Of a stretch of DNA of 64,000 bases, positions 53,729 to 61,746 are shown one piece after another. The notes below the pieces were generated by a model. The model saw nothing but the letters and a program-made list of their open reading frames with translations. It made no database searches and was not told the origin of the DNA. The stretch's first letter is position 1. Each line of letters starts with the position of its first letter. The position numbers and the translations under genes were made by a program. This DNA comes from an uncultured Pseudodesulfovibrio sp. (GTDB lineage Bacteria > Desulfobacterota > Desulfovibrionia > Desulfovibrionales > Desulfovibrionaceae), in contig NZ_OY761823.1 in NCBI RefSeq assembly GCF_963664965.1, positions 1,622,001 to 1,686,000 on the forward strand, written 5' to 3'.

Positions 53729-54808
53729 TTACTCAGCGACGGCTTGTCCGCGTTCCACCTCCCGGCGAACGCAAGGTTCAACCGTATCTTGCGTGGTGCG
53801 TTCATGGGCATGGGGGCTTCTTTTCGAAGGCCCTTTGGAGGACGAGGGTGTCAGGCCCAATGAACGAATCATATCCCTGGCAATATCCAGCGAGTGTCCT
53901 GAAGTCGGGATGACCGCGTTTTTACCGGGGTAAATGTTGTAGTCCCTGCGGTGTTCCTCCGGTGTCATGGAAGGCATCAGGACGTTGCATCCTCTGGTCA
54001 GGGCCAGTTGCCGTTCCTTGGGACTCCCGGCTCCCAGAGCCGATGTGGATGGAATGTTGGCATGGGGATTGAGGATGCGTAGAAGGGCGGTCACCCTGTG
54101 GGACAGCGTAATACTGCCCGGACGCGCGTTGCCCAGCGGCGTGTGTGGGTGCGGAATGAACGGGCCGATGGCGATCATGTCGAGGTCCAGCTGGGTGAGG
54201 AACAGGATGTCGCGAAGGGTGGCAATCATGTCGGAGTCGGGCTGATCGACTATCACGCCGGAACCGATTTCGTAGCCCATGTCGCGTATGCCTTGAACCC
54301 GGTGGAGACGTGCCGAGAAATCTTCGCCGCCCCTGATTCGTTTGTACAGGCGGGGATTGGTCGTTTCGAGCTTGAGCAGGCAGCGGTCCGCGCCGCAGTC
54401 ACGCCAGAATTCGTATTCGTCCAGTCCCCGGTCTCCCAATGACAGGGTGACTGCCACGTCATGGCGTTCCTTTATGTCTCGGACAAGTTCCCCAATGATC
54501 TGAGTCGAATACCCGAAGTCGTCACCGGACTGGAGAACGATTGTCCCGGCTCCTGCCTCTGCTGCCACGGCTGCCGCGTCTCGGATGGCCTGAACGTCCA
54601 TGCGGTAGCGGGAAATCGTGCTGTTGGGAGCGCGCAGGCCGCAATAGTGGCATTTCTTGTCGCAGATGTTCGAGAATTCGATGATGGCTCGGAGGTATAC
54701 CTCGTTGCCGAAAATTTCCTGTTTAGTGGCTTCGGCCCGGGCGAACAGTTCATTGTCGTCTGCTCCGACCAGATAGGCGAGGATTTCTTGTTCAGTCAGG
54801 GTGTTCAT
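53729..54808 (-). CDS. hydE: [FeFe] hydrogenase H-cluster maturase HydE
   Basis: A radical SAM enzyme acting in assembly of the diiron subcluster of [FeFe] hydrogenase (359 aa). The CxxxCxxC triad is Cys49/53/56 (NICDKKCHYCGL). The barrel shows QSGDDFGY near 92-99, KLETTNP near 147-153 and DQPDSDMI near 189-196. I see no second auxiliary-cluster triad, which is also absent in many HydE. The C-terminus has a polar tail of about 40 residues. The ATG at 54808 overlaps the previous gene's stop (ATGA). HydF is not in this window. Confidence 0.93.
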   Translation of the reverse strand: MNTLTEQEILAYLVGADDNELFARAEATKQEIFGNEVYLRAIIEFSNICDKKCHYCGLRAPNSTISRYRMDVQAIRDAAAVAAEAGAGTIVLQSGDDFGYSTQIIGELVRDIKERHDVAVTLSLGDRGLDEYEFWRDCGADRCLLKLETTNPRLYKRIRGGEDFSARLHRVQGIRDMGYEIGSGVIVDQPDSDMIATLRDILFLTQLDLDMIAIGPFIPHPHTPLGNARPGSITLSHRVTALLRILNPHANIPSTSALGAGSPKERQLALTRGCNVLMPSMTPEEHRRDYNIYPGKNAVIPTSGHSLDIARDMIRSLGLTPSSSKGPSKRSPHAHERTTQDTVEPCVRREVERGQAVAE

Positions 54809-55389
54809 GGTTGTGATTCGTTTTGGTTGGTGTTCATTGCGCGGACGCATTCGTTGACCAGCCGGAAGGCTGCGAGGTCTTCATTGTTCGCTTCTGCCGG
54901 TGTCTTGCCGGTTTCGGCCCATTGCAGCAGCCGCTCCACATCGGTTTCCACCATGCCCCAGAACCCTTGCGGCGCATGTTCTTCCGCATGGGCATATTGA
55001 CCGAAGACAATGGTGTCGTCGGCAACGACTATCGGCAGGCACGGCAGCCTGCGGACGGGGTGCAGGTGAATCTTGTCCGGGTATCGGGTCTGCATTTCGG
55101 TCATGTATCGATGTGACGATTCTATCTCGTCCCTGATGCCCTGAATGGAAATGCCGAACCGGAGCGCTCCGAGAAAGGAATGTATCCATTTCGCATCGTG
55201 TCCCGGTTCCACGACGATGACGTCGAGCCGCTTGAAGTCGGGCTTTCCAAGCGTCGTCTCCAGACTGCTGCGGTGCGGGGGCGATTTTGCAAACGCCCCA
55301 TACACCGCAGCATGGAGAATGATTCTTCTGCGGGCGGCCCTGAAAAGGGCCGGCATATCCAGCGCTTCTATTCCCGCGGTAAGTCTCAT
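54805..55389 (-). CDS. Unrecognised protein between hydG and hydE
   Basis: A 194-aa soluble protein I cannot assign. It is basic, His-rich in two segments (AHAEEHAPQGFW, and HLHPVRRLPCLPIVVADD near 112-129), and shows strands LDVIVVEP near 55-62 and IVVADDTIVFG near 123-133 that recall a phospholipase-D-like fold, but no HKD catalytic pair is present. AGGTGG lies before the ATG. It starts 11 bases after the hydG stop and its stop overlaps the hydE start by four bases, so it is made with the two maturases. A role in H-cluster assembly or hydrogenase export is inference. Confidence 0.75.
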   Translation of the reverse strand: MRLTAGIEALDMPALFRAARRRIILHAAVYGAFAKSPPHRSSLETTLGKPDFKRLDVIVVEPGHDAKWIHSFLGALRFGISIQGIRDEIESSHRYMTEMQTRYPDKIHLHPVRRLPCLPIVVADDTIVFGQYAHAEEHAPQGFWGMVETDVERLLQWAETGKTPAEANNEDLAAFRLVNECVRAMNTNQNESQP

Positions 55390-55400
55390 TCGTGTCCCAC

Positions 55401-56825
55401 CTAGATGTAGAGATCCCGTTCGCCTGCTTCCATGCGGGCCATTCGGTCCGTGAGCAGTTTTTTGCGTTCGGGGTCGGCATAGTTTTCAAGTTCCTTGCGG
55501 ATGAGTTCTTCACCCACTCTCTTTGTTTCCTCGGATGCGTAGTCTTCAAGGTATTCCTTGAAAGTCAGCAATCCGTTGGGCAGGCAGAATTTCTGGATGA
55601 AGCCTGTCTTGGCCAGCTCCATGAAGTGTTCACCCGTGCGGCCCAGCCTGTAACAGGCGGTACACCATGACGGTACGTATCCGTGTTCGCCCACGATGGA
55701 TTGAATGACATCGTCAAGGCTGCGGTTGTCGCCGACACAGAACTGCTGCACGTCGGGCCTGTCGTATTCCGGGTCGCTGTATGCGCCGGGATATGTCCGT
55801 GAGCCGCCCGAGAGCTGGGATACGCCTACTTCCAGCAGCTCCTTGCGGAATTCGGCATTTTCGCGAGTGGTCAGAATCAGTCCCGTGTACGGCACTGCCA
55901 GACGCAGAACCGATACGATCTTCTTGAATTCGTGGTCCGTGGTCGGGTACGGCGGGTTGTAGGCGATGTCCGCGTTCAGTGCCGGTTCCAGTCGGGGGAA
56001 GGAAATGGTGTGCGGTCCCACGCCCCAGTCCCGTTCCAACTGCCGTGCGTGGTGAAGCAGGCCGAGAACTTCGTATACCGGGTCGTATAGTCCGAACAGG
56101 GCACCCATCCCCACATCGTCGATGCCTGCCTCCTGAGCGCGGTGCATGGCGTGCAGACGCCACAGGAAATCCTTCTTGGGGCCTGCCTTGTGCAGTTTTT
56201 CATAGGTGGGACGGTGATAGCTTTCCTGAAAACACTGGTAGGTGCCGATGCCCACTTCGTGCAGTTTGCGGAATCCTTCCACGTCCAGCGGGGCACAGTT
56301 GATGTTGACGCGTCGTATTTCGCCGCTCTTGGCCGAGATTACCGAGTACACGTCCTTGACGGTTTCGGCGATCCAGTCCGCGCCCAGAGTGGGGTGCTCG
56401 CCGTAGACCAGCAGCAGCCGTTTGTGACCGATGTTTTCAAGGACTTCGACTTCACTCTTGATTTCCTCGGGGGAAAGGGTGCGCCGGTCCAGTTCCTTGT
56501 TGGCTGCCTTGAATCCACAGTACTGACACTGATTGGAGCATTCGTTGGTGATGTAGAGCGGGGCGAAGACTACCAGCCGATTGCCGTAGATGGCTTTCTT
56601 GATGTTGATGGCGGTCTCGAAGATGGCCTCGTCCAGTTCGCGGTCGGTGTTGCGGAGCAGGGCTGCGGCTTCGTCCGGGTCCAGTCCCTGTTTTTCCTCG
56701 GCCTTGAGAAGGATTTCCTTGATGAGTCCGGGGCTGGGGTTTTCGCTTTTGGCCATCTCGGCCCGGATGGTTTCCTCATCGATGAAATTTTGCAGTTTGC
56801 CGTCTAATGTGCTGTCCTGTTTCAT
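55401..56825 (-). CDS. hydG: [FeFe] hydrogenase H-cluster maturase HydG
   Basis: A radical SAM tyrosine lyase that makes the CO and cyanide ligands of the H-cluster (474 aa, family-normal). The N-terminal CxxxCxxC is Cys96/100/103 (NECSNQCQYCGF). The C-terminal auxiliary cluster motif CTACYRLGRTG, followed about 22 residues later by a third cysteine (IQKFC), is near 387-413. It is preceded by the TM1266-type gene (16-bp gap) and followed by the unknown gene, then hydE. Confidence 0.96.
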   Translation of the reverse strand: MKQDSTLDGKLQNFIDEETIRAEMAKSENPSPGLIKEILLKAEEKQGLDPDEAAALLRNTDRELDEAIFETAINIKKAIYGNRLVVFAPLYITNECSNQCQYCGFKAANKELDRRTLSPEEIKSEVEVLENIGHKRLLLVYGEHPTLGADWIAETVKDVYSVISAKSGEIRRVNINCAPLDVEGFRKLHEVGIGTYQCFQESYHRPTYEKLHKAGPKKDFLWRLHAMHRAQEAGIDDVGMGALFGLYDPVYEVLGLLHHARQLERDWGVGPHTISFPRLEPALNADIAYNPPYPTTDHEFKKIVSVLRLAVPYTGLILTTRENAEFRKELLEVGVSQLSGGSRTYPGAYSDPEYDRPDVQQFCVGDNRSLDDVIQSIVGEHGYVPSWCTACYRLGRTGEHFMELAKTGFIQKFCLPNGLLTFKEYLEDYASEETKRVGEELIRKELENYADPERKKLLTDRMARMEAGERDLYI

Positions 56826-56841
56826 GAGTTTGCTCCCTGTT

Positions 56842-57084
56842 TTAGACCAGAAGTGATTTGACTCGTACGCCTTCCAGCATGCCGAGTTTGCCTGTCAACG
56901 CTCCAACTTCGTCGGTAGTCGCTTCAACGATCAGATCAATGATGTTCACGCCCCTGTCTTTGAAAGGCAGTCCCATGCGTCCAACCACGATTGAACCATA
57001 CTCGCAGAGAATCTCATTGACTTCCGGAGCCGTTTTGAATCTGTCCGTGATGATTATGCCGATGATGCCGAGCCGTTTTTCCAT
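56842..57084 (-). CDS. TM1266-type iron-only hydrogenase system regulator
   Basis: An 80-aa small alpha-beta protein of the ACT/NikR-like C-terminal fold, matching the TM1266 family of putative regulators found with [FeFe] hydrogenases. It begins MEKRLGIIGIIITDR and contains the family stretch GRMGLPFKDRGVNIIDLIVEA (here quoted in part: GLPFKDRGVNIIDLI near 38-52). It has no DNA-binding domain, so it may sense a metabolite or metal and act through a partner. I start at ATG 57084, eight bases after AAAGGA; the long frame to 57186 is not used. It is the first gene behind a structured leader. Confidence 0.88.
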   Translation of the reverse strand: MEKRLGIIGIIITDRFKTAPEVNEILCEYGSIVVGRMGLPFKDRGVNIIDLIVEATTDEVGALTGKLGMLEGVRVKSLLV

Positions 57085-57125
57085 GTGATGATCCTTTCTT
57101 TTGTTGCTTTCCCGCAAAGGAGAAA

Positions 57126-57145
57126 GCCCGGTTTTCAGTCCGGGC
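57126..57145 (-). terminator. Terminator-like hairpin in the TM1266/hydG leader
   Basis: On the minus strand GCCCGG (57145-57140), an 8-base loop ACTGAAAA, CCGGGC (57131-57126), then TTTCTCCTTT. It lies 42 bp before the TM1266-type ATG and after a structured leader, the arrangement of a transcription attenuator. Confidence 0.6.
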
Positions 57146-57148
57146 AAT

Positions 57149-57290
57149 CTGCATGCGGTAAAGGAGGGAGCTTCAGGATCACACAACTGCGTTACGGTAA
57201 GGGCAGAAATCCAGAAGGCTCCACCCTGAGGTTCAGGCTAACCCTTGCCGCAGGCAGATTTTCTCCGGTCGGAGGTGTTCTTGGGGAAAT
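57149..57290 (-). ncRNA. Candidate structured leader RNA of the maturase operon
   Basis: On the minus strand, about 140 nt just downstream of the promoter at 57290-57318. Visible helices are CTCC-GACC-GGAG, CTGCGG paired with CCGTAACGCAG, CAAGGG-type with CCCTT, and CCTGA-ACC-TCAGG, forming a multibranch fold before the terminator-like hairpin. The layout is riboswitch-like. I compared it mentally with TPP, cobalamin, SAM, c-di-GMP and molybdenum-cofactor classes and could not match any. Confidence 0.5.
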
Positions 57291-57318
57291 TCATAAGCAA
57301 AAGAATAATACTAATCAA
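57290..57318 (-). promoter_or_regulatory. Promoter for TM1266-hydG-unknown-hydE
   Basis: Minus strand TTGATT (57318-57313), an exact 17-base spacer and TATGAA (57295-57290). Transcription would begin near 57283, right at the structured leader, so the maturase operon has its own start apart from hydAB. Confidence 0.6.
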
Positions 57319-57368
57319 GAAAAAATTACATTAAATGTATAACTTTTTAAAAAAAGTGACACCTGAGA

Positions 57369-57384
57369 CAGGCAAGACTGCCTG
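57369..57384 (-). terminator. Possible weak terminator after hydB
   Basis: CAGGCA-AGAC-TGCCTG hairpin; on the minus strand a T run occurs only about 12 bases further, so it is a weak candidate for ending the hydAB message. The rest of 57346-57506 shows nothing recognisable. Confidence 0.35.
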
Positions 57385-57506
57385 CGAAGGGCGGACGGAA
57401 TGATGCTGTACGGGCAGGGGAGAAATGAAATGGAGTGAAAGAAAGGGAAGCGTTTGGCCCTTGGGTCAGAGGATTCCTCGCCGCAGGACAACGCTGTTTG
57501 ACGGTG

Positions 57507-57845
57507 TTAGAAGTTCAGCTTGAAGCCTTTGTCCTTGAGAGCCTTCACACGGGCGCTGCGGTCGATATAATGCGTGTGCAGCAGGTGATGGGACATATGT
57601 CCGCAGGGGCCTTCATGCAGGAAACCCGTTTTGTGGTCATAAATCTTCTTGACCATGGGATTGTCCTGAGACTTTCTGAGCTTGTAGATCTTGGGATTGG
57701 CGTCAGCATCGTATACGGATTTCTGGCGCAGCCCCACAAACTCCATGGTGCTGGCAATGGCAACCTTTGTCATGTTGACGCTGAGGACTGCATAGCCGGT
57801 CATGATGCCGCAGGCCTTGATGAAACCACGTCTATTCATTTTCAT
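57507..57845 (-). CDS. hydB: Periplasmic [FeFe] hydrogenase small subunit
   Basis: The small subunit of the Desulfovibrio-type periplasmic [FeFe] hydrogenase (112 aa; D. vulgaris HydB about 123). It carries the Tat signal NRRGFIKACG near residues 4-13, which exports both subunits, followed by helices that wrap the large subunit: ASQDN-like KLRKSQDNPMVKKIYD near 55-70 and GHMSHHLLHTHYIDRS near 82-97. ATG at 57845 or 57839 (two codons later) both fit the AAGGAGG site. It lies 14 bp after hydA. Confidence 0.93.
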   Translation of the reverse strand: MKMNRRGFIKACGIMTGYAVLSVNMTKVAIASTMEFVGLRQKSVYDADANPKIYKLRKSQDNPMVKKIYDHKTGFLHEGPCGHMSHHLLHTHYIDRSARVKALKDKGFKLNF

Positions 57846-57859
57846 ATCTTCATTCCTCC

Positions 57860-59119
57860 TTATGCGGTGACCTTGCGTGCCCGGAAGCGCTGGTTGATCT
57901 TGGCGACCGTGCTTCTGAACAGGGACGCGGTGACCTCCGGATCGAGAGGCTGGCCTGCGCCGTTCACGCAACCGCCGGGGCAGCTCATGATTTCAATGAA
58001 GTGGTACGGAGATTTTCCGGCCCGCACTTCATCGCACAGCTTGGCAGCATTCTTGAGGCCACTGGCCACGGCGACTTTGACAGTGCCGAATCCGGGCACC
58101 TTAACGTCAGCAGTATTGATGCCTTCGTGGGTGCGGACGACCTTGATATCCGGGTTGTTCAGCTTCTTGCCGGACAGGACTTCGTAAGCGAGCCTGAGGG
58201 CCGCTTCCATGACGCCGCCGCTGTTGCCGAAGATGGTGGCGGCACCGGTGGAGTCGCCCAGAGCCGGGTCGGGCTTCTGTTCAGGCAGGCTGTTGAAGTT
58301 GATGCCCGCTGTCTTGATCATTGCCGCCAGTTCGCGGGTATTGATCGTTGCATCGATGTCACGGAAACCGCTGTCTGCCAGTTCAGGCCTGAGGCCTTCG
58401 TACTTCTTGGCGATACAGGGCATGATGGAAACCGTGTAGATTTTCTTGGCTTCGGTGTGCGTCTCATGCGCTCCGTACGTCTTGGCCAGAGGTCCGAGCA
58501 TGCCGATGGGCGATTTGCAGCTGGACAGGTTGGGCAGCAGGTCCGGGTAGAAGGTCTCGGCGAACTTGACCCAGCCCGGGCAGCAGGAAGTGAACTGCGG
58601 CAGGGGACGGGCGTCTTTCTTGCCCTGTTCCTGAACGCGCTGGATGAGTTCGGTGCCTTCTTCCATGATGGTGACGTCGGCAGTGAACTCGTTGTCCCAG
58701 ATGTAGTCGAAGCCGAGCTGGCGCAGTGCTGCATGCATCTGGCCACCGACATACGTGCCGGTTGCAGCGCCGAAGCATTCGCCAAGCCCGTAGCGAACTG
58801 CCGGAGCGGGCATGGACACGACCACGGTATCCGGGTCTTTGAGTTTTTCGAATATCTCGTCAACATACGAGACGCCTTCGTAAATAGCGCCGTAAGGACA
58901 GTTGGACAGGCATTGTCCGCAGTTCATACAGGCTGCAGGGTCAATGACCTGACGAATACCATCTTCGTTGATGGCCTGAATTGCGCCGGTCCCGCATACT
59001 TCTTCGCATGAACCACAGGCTTCACACTTGGTGGCGTCTACCTGGACAAAAAAGATGCTGTCCGGATCGACTCCCTTCGGTGCGTTGGATTGGTACATGA
59101 CGCCTTCAATCTTTTTCAT
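57860..59119 (-). CDS. hydA: Periplasmic [FeFe] hydrogenase large subunit
   Basis: Catalytic subunit (419 aa; D. vulgaris HydA 421). Two [4Fe-4S] ferredoxin motifs are at Cys32/35/38/42 and Cys64/67/70/74. H-cluster motifs are L1 TSCCPGW (177-183, with Cys179 for proton transfer and Cys180 as ligand), L2 MPCIAKK (Cys235) and L3 CPGGC (380-384). It interconverts H2 and protons in the periplasm, feeding the cytochrome c3 network. I start at ATG 59119 behind GGAGGGAACA; a second in-frame ATG at 59200, also behind AAAGGAGG, would add 27 residues. It is exported with HydB by Tat. Confidence 0.97.
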   Translation of the reverse strand: MKKIEGVMYQSNAPKGVDPDSIFFVQVDATKCEACGSCEEVCGTGAIQAINEDGIRQVIDPAACMNCGQCLSNCPYGAIYEGVSYVDEIFEKLKDPDTVVVSMPAPAVRYGLGECFGAATGTYVGGQMHAALRQLGFDYIWDNEFTADVTIMEEGTELIQRVQEQGKKDARPLPQFTSCCPGWVKFAETFYPDLLPNLSSCKSPIGMLGPLAKTYGAHETHTEAKKIYTVSIMPCIAKKYEGLRPELADSGFRDIDATINTRELAAMIKTAGINFNSLPEQKPDPALGDSTGAATIFGNSGGVMEAALRLAYEVLSGKKLNNPDIKVVRTHEGINTADVKVPGFGTVKVAVASGLKNAAKLCDEVRAGKSPYHFIEIMSCPGGCVNGAGQPLDPEVTASLFRSTVAKINQRFRARKVTA

Positions 59120-59418
59120 TGTTCCCTCCTTGTTGGGGTGGATTGAAGACAAGTCGACCGGTGTGACGACCGGTGCTGACTTTGGCGTGCATCCTGACAT
59201 AGGATAGCCTCCTTTGCTCCCGTTGAGCTTGACGTGTATCTTATAGTGAACACGAAATTAAAAAAAATAACACAATAGAGGTATTATTTGCAAAACAGTA
59301 GTCATGTCAAGGGGGGTAATGATTCTACATCGATTGTTTTTCAGGAAAGTGTAATGCAGTGGGCGGATGTTCGAAGGTTCGGGAATGGTTATCAACTTTG
59401 GATCACTGTACGAGAAAA
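59120..59418. other. Upstream region of hydA
   Basis: About 300 bp between the hydA start and the helicase terminator. It holds the alternative hydA start at 59200, a TATAAG hexamer on the minus strand near 59240 as possible -10, and an A+T-rich stretch. No regulator site is recognised with confidence. Confidence 0.4.
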
Positions 59419-59448
59419 GCCCCGCAACGATGAGAATCGTTGCGGGGC
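59419..59448 (-). terminator. Terminator of the second DEAD-box helicase gene
   Basis: GCCCCGCAACGAT (59419-59431) pairs perfectly with ATCGTTGCGGGGC (59436-59448), with TTTT following on the minus strand. Confidence 0.88.
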
Positions 59449-59485
59449 CTTGGTATTTCGTGGAACCTGAAGTCGGAGGCGAGCG

Positions 59486-60745
59486 TTATGCAGCCGCTCT
59501 TCGTCTCCGGCTGGGCCGACGTTTTCTGGAATTGGACTTGGAATTGGAGTTCGAATTGGAATTGAAGCGGCGTTTTTCCGAAGCCTGTGGCCGTGCGGCG
59601 TGCTTTTGGCGAGGGGCTTCGTCTGTTTGCTCGAAGCCTTCCAAGGTGCATTGCTCCATCTTGATTCGCATGACCCGTTCGACAGAGCTGATGTGCATCT
59701 TGTCATCCCGACTCACCAGACTCACCGCGTTGCCGGTACGTCCGGCCCGGCCGGTTCGGCCAATGCGGTGGGTGTAGGTTTCGACGGTGTCGGGCATGTC
59801 AAAGTTGATGACGTGCGTGATCCGGTCACAGTCGATGCCGCGTGCGGCAATGTCGGTCGCCACCATGATGTTGAACGTACCGTCGCGGAAACCGTTCAAC
59901 GCACGTTGCCGTTGGCTCTGGCTCATGTTTCCTTGCAGGAATGTGCTGTCATATCCGCTGTTGCTCAGCTTTCGTGACAGGTTCTTTGCCTTGTGCTTGG
60001 TGCGGGTGAAGATGAGCACGCTTTCATGTTCGGACTTGGCGAGAAGTTTCTCCAGCAGGCCGACTTTCTTGTCGGTTTGTGTCTTGTAAAATTTGTGTGA
60101 CACACTTTCCACAGGGGCGATTCTGGCCACCTGAACTGTCTTGGGGTTGACGAGAATCTTGTCCGCAAGTTTCCGGATGTCACTCGGCATGGTGGCGGAG
60201 AAAAGCAGATTCTGCCGTTCTTTCGGCAGTTGGGCGATGATGCGCTTGATGTCGGGCATGAATCCCATGTCGAGCATCCGGTCCGCTTCGTCGAGGACCA
60301 GCGTGCTGATGGCATTCAGGCGGACAGCCCCTCGGTTGATAAGGCGGACCAGTCGGCCCGGACATGCCACGATGATTCGGGAGCGGCTGAAAGCCTTGAT
60401 CTGCGGGTTCATGCCGACGCCGCCGATGACGACGGAGCTGGTCATGCCGGTCCGCTTGCCGAGGGCCTTGAAGTTGTCATTGATCTGCAATGCCAGTTCG
60501 CGGGTCGGTGCCAGAATCAGGACGCTCGGTGCATTTTGAGTGGGCCGGGAACCCAGAAGACGTTGCAGGATCGGCAGCGCAAAGGCTGCGGTCTTGCCGG
60601 TGCCTGTCTGGGCCAGTCCCATGACGTCATGCCCCGCAAGTACCTGCGGGATGGCCTGAGTCTGAATCGGGGTGGGGGTTTCATAGTTGCATGCTTTGAT
60701 TCCGTCGACAATGCGGCGGTCAAAGGAGAAGGATGTAAAAGTCAT
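59486..60745 (-). CDS. DEAD-box RNA helicase (RhlE-like)
   Basis: A 419-aa RNA helicase. It shows the Q motif (NYETPTPIQ near 20-28), AQTGTGKT (near 46-53), DEAD (VLDEADRML near 154), LFSATMP near 182 and HRIGRTGRAGRTG near 328-340. The C-terminus is a basic low-complexity tail with an Asn-Ser repeat (NSNSNSNSKSNS) then Arg-rich residues. I start at ATG 60745 behind AGGAAG; the frame back to 60910 is not used. The message may have a leader of 100-200 nt, as cold-induced helicases do. Confidence 0.93.
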   Translation of the reverse strand: MTFTSFSFDRRIVDGIKACNYETPTPIQTQAIPQVLAGHDVMGLAQTGTGKTAAFALPILQRLLGSRPTQNAPSVLILAPTRELALQINDNFKALGKRTGMTSSVVIGGVGMNPQIKAFSRSRIIVACPGRLVRLINRGAVRLNAISTLVLDEADRMLDMGFMPDIKRIIAQLPKERQNLLFSATMPSDIRKLADKILVNPKTVQVARIAPVESVSHKFYKTQTDKKVGLLEKLLAKSEHESVLIFTRTKHKAKNLSRKLSNSGYDSTFLQGNMSQSQRQRALNGFRDGTFNIMVATDIAARGIDCDRITHVINFDMPDTVETYTHRIGRTGRAGRTGNAVSLVSRDDKMHISSVERVMRIKMEQCTLEGFEQTDEAPRQKHAARPQASEKRRFNSNSNSNSKSNSRKRRPSRRRRAAA

Positions 60746-61041
60746 GTACTTCCTGGATAAAAAAGAGATGTAATCGACTGCGCGTGAAAGCGGTCGAGTC
60801 CGGTAGTCCGGATAAAATAGGTGTGGCTCTGGTACGAGGAGTAAATCTTGTTTCGAGGTATGTGGAACGTCAAGTGCCCAAAAGGGGCTAAGAAGTATTC
60901 GTGCGTCCATTCACGCTGAGTTGGTGAATATATGCTACACTTTTACAAGAAAGTAAAGCGTGGTGATAAGTAGAGTGTTCTCAGGTTGTTACACTGGGAG
61001 GCTGTGGTTGGTTTTTCCCCATTGCTCACGTTGCAAAGAAA
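60746..61041. other. Leader/gap upstream of the helicase gene
   Basis: About 300 bp without a gene. On the minus strand a TTGACG at about 60870 and an A+T-rich stretch near 60930-60955 are the only promoter-like signals. No known RNA motif is seen. Confidence 0.4.
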
Positions 61042-61075
61042 AAGGCTTGGAAGATACCCTTCCAAGCCTTTGTTT
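61042..61075. terminator. Terminator of tpx
   Basis: AAGGCTTGGAAG (61042-61053) pairs perfectly with CTTCCAAGCCTT (61059-61070). T runs occur on both strands; the leftward tpx gene ends 24 bp away. Confidence 0.88.
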
Positions 61076-61098
61076 TTTATTGTGGCAACCGATGTGCG

Positions 61099-61617
61099 TT
61101 ACCCGACGAGTTTTCGGGCTGCTTCGAGGGCGGCCTCGTAGTTCGGTTCTTCGGTGATTTCCTTGAGGTACTCGACGTATCCTACTTTTCCGTCCTTGCC
61201 GATCACGAAGACCGCGCGGGTCAGGAGGCGGAGCTCCTTGATGAGCGTTCCCCAGTTTTCGCCGAAAGAGGCTCCGGCATGGTCGGACAGGGTCTGCACG
61301 GCCTCGATTCCGGCAGCGCCGCACCAGCGGGCCTGTGCAAAGGGCAGGTCCATGCTCACGGTCAGGATTTTCACGTCATCCCCAAGGGAGGCTGCCTCGG
61401 TGTTGAAGCGCCGGGTTTCCATGTCGCATACCGGCGTATCCAGCGAGGGCACGGCGGCGATGATGAGCACCTTCCCGGCAAAATCAGCCAGCGTGGCCGG
61501 GGACAGGTCGTTGGCGGCAACGGCAAAGTCCGGGGCGGTGTCACCCACTTTGATTTCCGGGCCGACCAAGGTCAGCGGATTTCCCTGAAATGTGATGATT
61601 CCTGTTCGTTCAGTCAT
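61099..61617 (-). CDS. tpx: Thiol peroxidase
   Basis: A 172-aa 2-Cys peroxiredoxin of the Tpx class, reducing peroxides with thioredoxin. The peroxidatic Cys64 lies in PSLDTPVCDMETRRF and the resolving Cys99 in ARWCGAAG, at Tpx spacing (35 residues). ATG 61617 follows GGAGAT-type sequence. It is a stand-alone oxidative-stress gene, a common need in sulfate reducers exposed to air. Confidence 0.94.
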   Translation of the reverse strand: MTERTGIITFQGNPLTLVGPEIKVGDTAPDFAVAANDLSPATLADFAGKVLIIAAVPSLDTPVCDMETRRFNTEAASLGDDVKILTVSMDLPFAQARWCGAAGIEAVQTLSDHAGASFGENWGTLIKELRLLTRAVFVIGKDGKVGYVEYLKEITEEPNYEAALEAARKLVG

Positions 61618-61746
61618 TGTATCTCCTTTTCTTCGATACATTTCGTTCAGTCAGATAGGTTTCATTATCACATAGTATTCACGATCGGCTGGCATTGCGT
61701 CAACCAAAAAGAAGAAGGACCGCCGGATGAGCCTTGAAGTGGATGG

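Noticed and set aside
57149-57290. Leader read as a TPP, cobalamin or molybdenum-cofactor riboswitch
   Set aside because: None of the conserved segments I know for these classes could be placed convincingly on either strand.
59510-59575. Repeated GAATTGGA-type units, at first glance like a short tandem or CRISPR-like array
   Set aside because: They are codons for the Asn-Ser repeat tail of the DEAD-box helicase; no spacers or palindromic repeats.
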